Part shown: in pieces, positions 7,432 through 14,026 of the stretch
Numbering within the stretch: the stretch's first letter is position 1
Layout of the letters: each line of letters begins with the position of its first letter
From: UKL13-2 sp031414695
GTDB lineage: Bacteria; Pseudomonadota; Gammaproteobacteria; Burkholderiales; Usitatibacteraceae
DNA: 19,977 nt
NCBI GenBank assembly: GCA_031414695.1
Contig: JANNWG010000061.1
Location: forward strand, 1-19,977
Reading direction: 5' to 3'
Program-made: the position numbers and the translations under genes
Notes under the pieces: generated by a model
The model's input: only the letters and a program-made list of their open reading frames with translations
Told to the model about the DNA's origin: nothing
Databases searched by the model: none

Positions 7432-7764
7432 ATGCAAAAAAAATACCAAACTTTCCGCGATTTTTATCCGTACTATTTATCCGAGCACCGCAATTCGACA
7501 TGTCGGTGCTTGCACTTTATCGGCTCTACCATTGTGCTTGGTTTGTTCGTAACGATGCTAATCACGCGCAATTGGTGGCTCGGTGCACTCATACCCATCG
7601 CGGGCTACGGTTTTGCGTGGGTGGGACACTTCTTCTTTGAACACAATCGCCCCGCTACCTTTACTTATCCGGCATATAGCTTCGCAGGGGATTGGGTGAT
7701 GTATTGGCAACTACTGCGCGGCAAGATTGGCTTCACGCCGCGCGCAAACGAGGTTAACAGTTGA
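7432..7764 (+). CDS. Mpo1-like (DUF962) membrane protein
   Basis: A 110-residue member of the DUF962/YGL010w family. Yeast Mpo1 in this family is an Fe(II)-dependent dioxygenase that shortens 2-hydroxy fatty acids by one carbon; whether small bacterial members do the same is not settled. Conserved elements are YPYYLSEHRN (12-21), LHFIGS (27-32) and GHFFFEHNRPATF (65-77), contributing histidines H19, H28, H66 and H71 that could bind metal. Two or three hydrophobic segments (about 29-45, 50-65 and possibly 85-95) suggest an inner-membrane protein. I chose the ATG at 7432 because family similarity begins right after it; in-frame starts at 7381 (ATG) and 7321 (GTG) would add a tail without family features, and none has a clear ribosome-binding site. 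Its stop overlaps the next gene's start. Confidence 0.8.
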   Translation: MQKKYQTFRDFYPYYLSEHRNSTCRCLHFIGSTIVLGLFVTMLITRNWWLGALIPIAGYGFAWVGHFFFEHNRPATFTYPAYSFAGDWVMYWQLLRGKIGFTPRANEVNS

Positions 7765-8486
7765 ACAGTACAAATCGCCAACGTCGTCGTATTTATCTCA
7801 TGCGGCACGGCGCAGTGACATATTTCAAGCCAGATGGCACACCGCTATCGCCAAACAATGTGCCGCTCAATGCTAATGGCATCACGCAAGCGACAGCCGC
7901 GGGGCAATTATTTGCGAGCCAAGCGGTTAGGTTTGATCGTGTGATTGTCAGTGGCCTACCGCGCACCGTTGAAACCGCTGCACTCGTTTTGCAAGCAAGT
8001 GGCCAATCGTCTGAAGTGGAGCATCGTCCACAATTAGAAGAGATTAAAAGCGGTCGGCTTGCGGATATTCATGTTGACGAATTACGCGCCTGCTTTGCAA
8101 ACATGATGGCAGGTAACACCGACATGGAATCAACGTTTTTAGGCGGCGAAACTTGGCGCGAGCTGATGCTGCGCGTAATACCGGAGATAGACGCGATTCG
8201 CCGAGATACGGATTGGGACACGATATTGTTGGTACTACATGGCGGCGTAAACCGTGCGTTGCTAAGTTACCTACTGACAGGTGAGGCGCGTTTAATCGGC
8301 GGCTTTGAGCAAAACCCCGCGTCAATCAATATCATTGATATTGGTGAAGCAAAAGGCGATGTGGTGCTGCGTGCAACTAACCTCTCGCCAACAGACTGGC
8401 TGCAACCTGATACACGCTCGACCACGATGGAGGTGCTATTTGGACAATACGCCAAACACCGAATGCAACAGCACACTGCTTCATAG
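7761..8486 (+). CDS. Histidine phosphatase family protein
   Basis: A 241-residue protein of the phosphoglycerate-mutase-like (histidine phosphatase) superfamily, which transfers phosphate through a phosphohistidine. The first catalytic block is YLMRHGAVT at 12-20 (RHG at 15-17, nucleophile H16), with an SGLPRTVETA segment at 64-73 and the second histidine in LVLHGGVNR at 157-165 (H160). The substrate cannot be read from the sequence; fructose-bisphosphatase, alpha-ribazole phosphatase and broad phosphatases share these motifs, and no cobalamin genes are nearby. The start is a TTG at 7761 overlapping the preceding TGA, with a GAGG ribosome-binding site at 7750-7753; the overlap implies translational coupling. 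No signal peptide, so probably cytoplasmic. Confidence 0.9.
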   Translation: MNSTNRQRRRIYLMRHGAVTYFKPDGTPLSPNNVPLNANGITQATAAGQLFASQAVRFDRVIVSGLPRTVETAALVLQASGQSSEVEHRPQLEEIKSGRLADIHVDELRACFANMMAGNTDMESTFLGGETWRELMLRVIPEIDAIRRDTDWDTILLVLHGGVNRALLSYLLTGEARLIGGFEQNPASINIIDIGEAKGDVVLRATNLSPTDWLQPDTRSTTMEVLFGQYAKHRMQQHTAS

Positions 8487-8513
8487 ACTTATAAAAACGA
8501 GGAGACTTCAAAC

Positions 8514-10205
8514 ATGGAAAACACAAATCAAAAATGGTGGCTACAACACTACCCAAAAAATGTCGCCCATGAAGTTGACTTAAAACAATACACCTCGCTC
8601 GTGCAAATGGCTGAAGAGTCTTTTAGCAAGTATCGCGACCGCGCCATGTACACATCAATGGATAAAACGCTCACCTTTGGCGACGTTGACAAATTATCCA
8701 CCGCATTCGCCGCTTGGCTGCAGTCATTAGGGCTTGCCAAAGGTGCGCGAGTCGCACTGATGATGCCCAATATTTTGCAGTATCCCGTCGCCATCATTGG
8801 CGTATTGCGTGCGGGCTATGTGGTGGTGAATGTCAATCCACTTTATACCCCACGCGAGCTTGAACATCAGCTTAAGGATTCAGGCGCCCAAGCCATTGTT
8901 ATTTTAGAAAATTTCGCTACTACACTTGAGTCCGTCATCGCCAAGACAGATGTCAAGCATGTGGTGCTAACCACTGTTGGAGATTTACTCGGCTTTCCCA
9001 AAGGGCTCATCACAAATTTTGTCATTCGCCATGTCAAAAAAGCAGTGCCTAAATTCGCATTACCAAACGCGCATAAATTTAACGCAGTGATTGCCGCAGG
9101 TCGTAGCCTGCCGCTCAACACGCCAAGTCTTCACGCAGAAGACATCGCATTTTTGCAATATACCGGCGGCACAACAGGTGTATCAAAAGGTGCAATATTG
9201 GTGCACGAAAATATTTTTGGCAATGCGCTCCTCTCAGAAGCATGGTTACAACCAGCCCTAGACGACGCTAGCAAAGGTGCGCTGCCTGATACGCTGGTGA
9301 TTGTTTGCGCGCTGCCGATGTATCACATATTTTCACTTGTCTCATGCATGTGGCTCGCAGTTAAAACCGGCGGCCACAATATTCTGATTGCAAACCCTCG
9401 CGACCTTGACGGCATGGTGGCGACACTACGCAAGCATAAATTTAACGTGCTGCCAGCGGTCAACACCATGTTTAACAGCTTGGTTAATCATGCAGGCTTT
9501 CGCACGCTAGATTTTTCGACTTTACGTGTCTCTAATGGTGGCGGCATGGCCGTACAACGTGCAGTGGCCGAGCAGTGGTTGGCACTCACCAATACACCCA
9601 TTATCGAGGGCTATGGTTTAACCGAATCCTCCGCTGGTGCCACCTGCAACCCCGTGATGTCAACGGCCTACACGGGTGACGTAGGTATGCCAATGCCATC
9701 GACTGAAATATCTATCCGAGACGACGCCGAAAACCCAGTCTCACATGGCGCATCTGGCGAGATCTGCATTCGCGGCCCACAAATCATGCGCGGCTACTGG
9801 CAACGCCCCGATGAAACCGCACAGGTAATGACAAAGGATGGCTTTTTTAAGTCAGGCGATATAGGCATCATGTTGCCCAATGGTCACGTCAAAATTGTTG
9901 ATCGTAAAAAAGACATGGTGCTAGTCTCAGGCTTTAACGTCTATCCCAATGAAATCGAAGATGTGGTGTCATCCTGCCCCGGTGTCATGGAGTGTGCCGT
10001 CATCGGCATGCCAGACGATAAAACAGGCGAGGCCGTCAAACTATTTATCGTCAAAAAGGACGCTGCGCTGACAGAAGAAACCGTGCGCGCCTACTGCCGC
10101 GAAAACCTCACTGGCTATAAAAATCCAAAACAAATTGTGTTTCGCGATTCGCTGCCGAAGACAAATGTCGGCAAAATATTACGCCGCGAGCTAAGGGATA
10201 AATAG
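8514..10205 (+). CDS. fadD: Long-chain fatty acid-CoA ligase (FadD-like)
   Basis: A 563-residue adenylate-forming enzyme that activates fatty acids with ATP and CoA for beta-oxidation or lipid synthesis. The motifs are complete: the P-loop-like YTGGTTGVSKGA at 216-227, YGLTESS at 367-373, the hinge region SGDI...VDRKKDMVLVSGFNVYP (447-478) and the C-terminal catalytic lysine in NVGKILRREL at 551-560 (K554). Length and start (MENTNQKWWLQHYP) match betaproteobacterial FadD. A strong GAGGAG ribosome-binding site at 8499-8504 supports the ATG. It starts 27 bases after the phosphatase stop and is probably cotranscribed with it and the Mpo1-like gene. Chain-length preference cannot be read directly. 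No terminator is obvious in the 41-base convergent gap that follows. Confidence 0.93.
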   Translation: MENTNQKWWLQHYPKNVAHEVDLKQYTSLVQMAEESFSKYRDRAMYTSMDKTLTFGDVDKLSTAFAAWLQSLGLAKGARVALMMPNILQYPVAIIGVLRAGYVVVNVNPLYTPRELEHQLKDSGAQAIVILENFATTLESVIAKTDVKHVVLTTVGDLLGFPKGLITNFVIRHVKKAVPKFALPNAHKFNAVIAAGRSLPLNTPSLHAEDIAFLQYTGGTTGVSKGAILVHENIFGNALLSEAWLQPALDDASKGALPDTLVIVCALPMYHIFSLVSCMWLAVKTGGHNILIANPRDLDGMVATLRKHKFNVLPAVNTMFNSLVNHAGFRTLDFSTLRVSNGGGMAVQRAVAEQWLALTNTPIIEGYGLTESSAGATCNPVMSTAYTGDVGMPMPSTEISIRDDAENPVSHGASGEICIRGPQIMRGYWQRPDETAQVMTKDGFFKSGDIGIMLPNGHVKIVDRKKDMVLVSGFNVYPNEIEDVVSSCPGVMECAVIGMPDDKTGEAVKLFIVKKDAALTEETVRAYCRENLTGYKNPKQIVFRDSLPKTNVGKILRRELRDK

Positions 10206-10246
10206 CGGTAAGACTCACGCCGGAAAAATGTTGACTTGTACAATAA

Positions 10247-10519
10247 TTAGGGCGTGCGACGAATAGCGTACTCTGCATATTGAGCGGTAAATGCCTTGTG
10301 CTTAGACAGCACTTGCTTGAGTTGGCCGACGAGCGCGATTTTTCCATACATATTGGCTTGCTGCAGACGGTCTAGCACAAGCCCGATTTCATCCCTATCA
10401 GCAGCTGTCAGTTCTGTAGTTGCAAGCACCTCATGACGCAATGCCACAATCGCACGCGGGACATCTGCCGAGTCGCGTGAGAGCGATTGCATGGATTGAA
10501 AGATGGTTTGCCAATTCAT
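10247..10519 (-). CDS. Hypothetical 90-residue protein
   Basis: I do not recognise this protein. It is 90 residues long, lacks cysteine, a signal peptide and membrane segments, and is rich in Ala, Leu, Gln, Arg and Glu in a pattern that suggests two or three soluble alpha helices. It has a downstream AELTAADRDEI-like acidic turn (TAADRDEIG at 38-46) and a basic C terminus (YAIRRTP). It starts 5 bases after the MarC stop, so it looks like the last gene of the uvrB-phosphatase-marC run, although no good ribosome-binding site precedes the ATG. Operon position and lack of an overlapping gene on the other strand are the reasons to call it real. Confidence 0.65.
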   Translation of the reverse strand: MNWQTIFQSMQSLSRDSADVPRAIVALRHEVLATTELTAADRDEIGLVLDRLQQANMYGKIALVGQLKQVLSKHKAFTAQYAEYAIRRTP

Positions 10520-10524
10520 GAAAA

Positions 10525-11196
10525 TTAACGCGTTGAACGATATAAATCAGGCGTACCTAGCGCAGGTATCAGCTCAACAATACCACTGGCAAAAATTTCT
10601 ACTGCGAGTGCGGCGAGTAGCAAACCCATAATGCGGGTAGCAACGTTAAGTGTCGTGGTACTCATGTAGCGGCCAACTTTGGTGGCGATGCGTAGTGCCA
10701 GCCAAGTCACTAACGCTAGTGCCAATACGACCAGCACAACGGCTCCTAAATGCAATACTGCTTTTTTCTCTGATGCATAAATAACGATGGTGGACATGGC
10801 ACCTGGCCCAGCAAGCAGCGGAATACCGAGCGGCACAACCGCAATCGAGGCTTTTGCGGTGGCCTCCTCGGCTTCTTCTGGCGTTTGTTTATCGCGCGAA
10901 GGGGCGGCCTGCATCATCGCCATAGCGTTGAGCATGATGAGGATTGCACCACCGACTTTGAAGCTGGCAATGGAGATGCCAAACATATCCAGCACACGCT
11001 CACCTAAGAGCGTGGAGATGATAAGCACGACGGCGACTGTTTGTGCTGCGATGCGAGCAATGTGTTTACGTTCACGCTCGGTGTGTGACGTAGTCATCGT
11101 GACAAAAATGGGAATAATGCCTAGCGGATTGACAATAACAATCATCGCAACAAATATTTTTAAGTAGGCGGCAATGCCTAACATTCCGTCAAACAT
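10525..11196 (-). CDS. MarC-family integral membrane protein
   Basis: A 223-residue inner-membrane protein of the MarC/UPF0056 family. The molecular function is unproven; the original link of E. coli MarC to multiple antibiotic resistance was not upheld. About six hydrophobic segments are visible (roughly 10-32, 48-66, 73-95, 117-140, 146-172, 186-208), with a hydrophilic loop at 97-114 (acidic, EEAEEA). The family's repeated signature occurs in both halves: VNPLG at 22-26 and VPLGIPLLAGPGA at 121-133, indicating an inverted internal duplication as in small transporters. The ATG at 11196 lies 8 bases after the phosphatase stop, in the same operon. Confidence 0.9.
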   Translation of the reverse strand: MFDGMLGIAAYLKIFVAMIVIVNPLGIIPIFVTMTTSHTERERKHIARIAAQTVAVVLIISTLLGERVLDMFGISIASFKVGGAILIMLNAMAMMQAAPSRDKQTPEEAEEATAKASIAVVPLGIPLLAGPGAMSTIVIYASEKKAVLHLGAVVLVVLALALVTWLALRIATKVGRYMSTTTLNVATRIMGLLLAALAVEIFASGIVELIPALGTPDLYRSTR

Positions 11197-11204
11197 ATTG
11201 CGTC

Positions 11205-11708
11205 CTAGTCTCTCGCAGCGGCGGTAATACTGCCACGCATGCGCTGCTGATCAACTAAGTATTCATGCAAGCCTTCGCAACCGGCTTCGATTAAATCGAG
11301 TGCTGTTTCAAAATCTTGCGGCTTGCCGTGATACGGGTCAGGCACTTCATATTCATCTTCTTCGCCGCCGTACTCAAGTAGTAACTCAATTTTATTTTGA
11401 TGCCGCGTAGGACACATAGCGCGTAGGTGGCGGCGATTTGCATCATCCATCGCAATCACATAATCGAAGCGATCAAAATCACTGGGGCTTACTTCGCGGG
11501 CACGCAGCATTTCAATATCGACACCGCGCTTTTTTGCATGCGCGATAGCACGCGGGTCCGGCGGTGCACCTTCGTGATAACCGAGTGTACCCGCCGAATC
11601 AATATCAACTTTGCCTTTAAGTGGGCCTGCCTCCACCATGCTGCGAAACACACCTTCGGCAGTTGGTGAACGGCAGATATTACCCATACAAACAAATAGT
11701 ACTTTCAT
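11205..11708 (-). CDS. Low-molecular-weight protein tyrosine phosphatase
   Basis: A 167-residue class-II Cys-based phosphatase. The P-loop CMGNICRS is at 7-14 (nucleophile C7, R13) and the general acid is in DPYHG at 124-128 (D124). These features separate it from arsenate reductases of the same fold. Relatives act on tyrosine-phosphorylated kinases or sugar transferases in capsule export, but no Wzc-type kinase or polysaccharide gene is present here, so it is more likely a general housekeeping member. The ATG overlaps the uvrB stop (ATGA), indicating translational coupling to uvrB, an arrangement not explained by function. Confidence 0.94.
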   Translation of the reverse strand: MKVLFVCMGNICRSPTAEGVFRSMVEAGPLKGKVDIDSAGTLGYHEGAPPDPRAIAHAKKRGVDIEMLRAREVSPSDFDRFDYVIAMDDANRRHLRAMCPTRHQNKIELLLEYGGEEDEYEVPDPYHGKPQDFETALDLIEAGCEGLHEYLVDQQRMRGSITAAARD

Positions 11709-13759
11709 GCTGCCTCCCCTGCATTGTTGTTATCTTTACCACCAACGAGCAACATTTTATTGCGCATTCGATTAAGTTCATCGCGCAGGTTTGCGGCTTT
11801 TTCAAATTCTAAATTGCGCGCCGCATCGAGCATTTCTCGTTCTAATTTTTTCATGCCCACTTCCATTTGTTTTTCACTCAATACATCATATTTTTTACGT
11901 TCTTGCGCGGCTTTCTTTTCTGTACGCTTTTCATCCATATCGTAAACACCATCAATGATGTCTTTGATTTTCTTTTTCACCGAACGCGGGGTGATGTTGT
12001 TTTCTAAATTGTGTTCTATTTGTTTAGCGCGTCGTCGGTTAGTCTCCGATATCGCTTTTTTCATCGATTCAGTTTCGCGATCCGCATACAAAATCGCCAT
12101 GCCGTTTACATTGCGTGCGGCGCGGCCAATCGTTTGGATAAGAGACCTAAACCCGCGCAAAAAGCCTTCTTTATCCGCATCTAAAATCGCCACTAGCGAA
12201 ACTTCAGGAATATCGAGTCCTTCACGCAACAAATTAATACCGACTAGGACATCAAATAAGCCTGCACGCAGATCGCGAATAATTTCGACTCGCTCAACCG
12301 TATCAATATCGGAATGCAAATAGCGCACCTTCACACCATGCTCTGATAAATAATCGGTTAAATCTTCAGACATACGCTTGGTAAGCGTCGTCACCAACAC
12401 ACGCTCACCAACTAATACGCGCTTATTTATTTCAGACAACACATCATCAACCTGTGTGGTGGCAGGCCGCACTTCAAGGATAGGGTCAACCAAGCCAGTT
12501 GGACGAACCAGCTGCTCGACGACCTGTGCGGTATGCGTGGCCTCGTAGTCGGCAGGCGTGGCTGAGACAAAAACAGTCTGGCGCATCATGGTTTCAAATT
12601 CATCAAAACGTAGCGGGCGATTATCCATCGCGGACGGCAAACGAAAACCGAAGCCAACCAAATTTTCCTTGCGTGCACGATCACCTTTGTACATGCCACC
12701 GACCTGCGGCACAGTAACGTGGCTCTCATCAATAATCATCAGCGCATCTTTGGCTAAATAATCAATGAGCGTTGGCGGCGGTGAGCCGGGTGGCCGACCT
12801 GTTAAATGACGCGAATAATTTTCAATGCCTTTGCAAAAACCAATCTCATTTAGCATTTCTAAATCAAACGTGGTGCGTTGCTGTATGCGCTGTGCCTCAA
12901 GTAACTTGCCCTCAGTTTGATAATACTCAATGCGCTCACGTAGCTCAGCTTTAATGCCCTCCATCGCGCCTATCGTGCTCGCGCGCGTGGTCACATAATG
13001 GCTTTTCGCATACACCGTATAGCGCGGGACTTTTTGAATCGTGTGCCCTGTCAGCGGGTCGAATAAAGTCAGCGCATCGACTTCATTATCAAACATCGAA
13101 ATCCGCAACGCATGCTCATTGCTTTCTGCTGGATGCACATCGAGCGAATCGCCACGCACCCGAAATGTGCCACGTTTGAAGTCAAGCTCTGATCGCGCAT
13201 ACTGCATCGCAATTAATTGCTTTATCAAATCTTGCGGCGTGATTTTATCGCCTTCGCGCACCATCATCCGCATCTCGTAATAATCAGTCGGATCACCAAT
13301 ACCGTAGATGCACGACACCGTTGCCACAATCACCGCATCGGGCCGCTCTAGCAATGACTTAGTCGCAGATAAACGCATCTGCTCAATATGCTCGTTGATG
13401 GACGAATCTTTTTCGATAAACAAATCGCGCGACGGCACATACGCCTCAGGCTGATAGTAATCATAGTAGGAGACAAAATATTCCACTGCATTTTCAGGGA
13501 AAAATTCTTTCATCTCCGCATAAAGCTGTGCGGCTAAGGTCTTATTCGGCGCCATGATGAGTGCTGGCCGCCCAATACGCGCAATCACATTCGCCATGGT
13601 GAATGTCTTACCGGAGCCCGTCACGCCTAAGAGCGTTTGAAACGCGAGTCCATCGTTGATGCCTTCAACCAGCTTATCAATGGCTTGCGGCTGATCGCCG
13701 GCTGGCGCGAATGGTTGGTTGAGCTTGTACGGAGAGTTGGGGAAGGTAACGATTGGCAT
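11705..13759 (-). CDS. uvrB: UvrABC excinuclease subunit B
   Basis: UvrB is the damage-verifying helicase-like subunit of nucleotide excision repair; UvrA loads it and UvrC then incises. The 684-residue protein is complete: Walker A GVTGSGKT at 45-52, the beta-hairpin YYDYYQPEAYVP at 98-109 that clamps damaged DNA, DESH (344-347), motif VI QTIGRAARN (542-550), and the C-terminal UVR domain (about 635-670) that binds UvrC. Upstream there is no Shine-Dalgarno sequence and no LexA-type CTGT-N8-ACAG box; a TAAAAT element ends only 6 bases before the ATG. It is the first gene of the run with the tyrosine phosphatase, MarC and the 90-residue protein. Confidence 0.98.
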   Translation of the reverse strand: MPIVTFPNSPYKLNQPFAPAGDQPQAIDKLVEGINDGLAFQTLLGVTGSGKTFTMANVIARIGRPALIMAPNKTLAAQLYAEMKEFFPENAVEYFVSYYDYYQPEAYVPSRDLFIEKDSSINEHIEQMRLSATKSLLERPDAVIVATVSCIYGIGDPTDYYEMRMMVREGDKITPQDLIKQLIAMQYARSELDFKRGTFRVRGDSLDVHPAESNEHALRISMFDNEVDALTLFDPLTGHTIQKVPRYTVYAKSHYVTTRASTIGAMEGIKAELRERIEYYQTEGKLLEAQRIQQRTTFDLEMLNEIGFCKGIENYSRHLTGRPPGSPPPTLIDYLAKDALMIIDESHVTVPQVGGMYKGDRARKENLVGFGFRLPSAMDNRPLRFDEFETMMRQTVFVSATPADYEATHTAQVVEQLVRPTGLVDPILEVRPATTQVDDVLSEINKRVLVGERVLVTTLTKRMSEDLTDYLSEHGVKVRYLHSDIDTVERVEIIRDLRAGLFDVLVGINLLREGLDIPEVSLVAILDADKEGFLRGFRSLIQTIGRAARNVNGMAILYADRETESMKKAISETNRRRAKQIEHNLENNITPRSVKKKIKDIIDGVYDMDEKRTEKKAAQERKKYDVLSEKQMEVGMKKLEREMLDAARNLEFEKAANLRDELNRMRNKMLLVGGKDNNNAGEAA

Positions 13760-13765
13760 GGTGTG

Positions 13766-13771
13766 ATTTTA
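13766..13771 (-). promoter_or_regulatory. Candidate uvrB -10 element close to the ATG
   Basis: The minus strand reads TAAAAT (5/6 match to TATAAT), then CACACC, then the ATG. Initiation the usual 6-8 bases downstream would start the mRNA at or inside the start codon. The -35 side is poor (TTCAAT at an 18-base spacing, 3/6). The same hexamer occurs upstream of the tRNA gene. Confidence 0.35.
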
Positions 13772-13825
13772 GCAGTCACGCGCAACCGAATTGAAAGCAC
13801 CAATGAAAAAGCGGTCTCAAATAAA

Positions 13826-13857
13826 AAAAAGCGGTTACTCGTAAGAATAACCGCTTT
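13826..13857 (-). terminator. Intrinsic terminator of tRNA-Asn
   Basis: On the minus strand a 10-bp stem, AAAGCGGTTA (13857-13848) with TAACCGCTTT (13837-13828), has a 10-base loop and ends in a run of eight T bases (13830-13823 region), starting 8 bases after the tRNA CCA end. It is also the only good terminator for transcripts that run through from soxB. Confidence 0.88.
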
Positions 13858-13864
13858 AGATGTT

Positions 13865-13940
13865 TGGCTCCCCGACCTGGATTCGAACCAGGGACCTGCG
13901 GATTAACAGTCCGTCGCTCTACCGGCTGAGCTATCAGGGA
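13865..13940 (-). tRNA. tRNA-Asn (GTT anticodon)
   Basis: The minus strand gives a 76-base tRNA including an encoded CCA. The acceptor stem is TCCCTGA paired with TCGGGGA (one T-G wobble), the D arm contains AGCTCAGCCGGTAGAGC, the anticodon loop reads CTGTTAA with anticodon GTT for asparagine, and the T arm is CCTGG-TTCGAAT-CCAGG. The discriminator base is G, as in bacterial tRNA-Asn. It sits between the sox operon and uvrB with its own promoter and terminator. Confidence 0.97.
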
Positions 13941-13941
13941 A

Positions 13942-13959
13942 TCGAGTATTTCTACTCGA
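13942..13959 (-). other. GNRA-capped hairpin in the tRNA-Asn leader
   Basis: The minus strand reads TCGAGTA-GAAA-TACTCGA: a perfect 7-bp stem closed by a GAAA (GNRA) tetraloop. It ends one base before the mature tRNA 5' end, and the predicted transcription start (about 13960-13962) is just in front of it, so the primary leader is almost entirely this hairpin. RNase P would have to cut directly beside it. Confidence 0.75.
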
Positions 13960-13967
13960 AGTCTGTT

Positions 13968-13997
13968 ATTTTAGCGTTTTTTGAGTGCGTTGGTCAA
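13968..13997 (-). promoter_or_regulatory. tRNA-Asn promoter
   Basis: On the minus strand, TTGACC (13997-13992, 5/6 match) and TAAAAT (13973-13968, 5/6 match) are separated by 18 bases. The predicted start is about 20 bases upstream of the mature tRNA. The promoter lies 30 bases beyond the soxB stop codon. No GC-rich discriminator follows the -10 element. Confidence 0.75.
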
Positions 13998-14026
13998 ACC
14001 TATCTATATTTTTTTCATTACTCGCG

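Noticed and set aside
13637..13906. A plus-strand frame running through uvrB, the terminator and tRNA-Asn
   Set aside because: Its translation is the antisense of uvrB and of the tRNA (the TWIRTRD-type peptide is a typical false product of antisense tRNA), so it is not a gene.
13865..13940. tRNA-Asn as a mobile-element attachment site
   Set aside because: There is no integrase, no displaced tRNA 3' fragment and no change to accessory genes on either side in this window.
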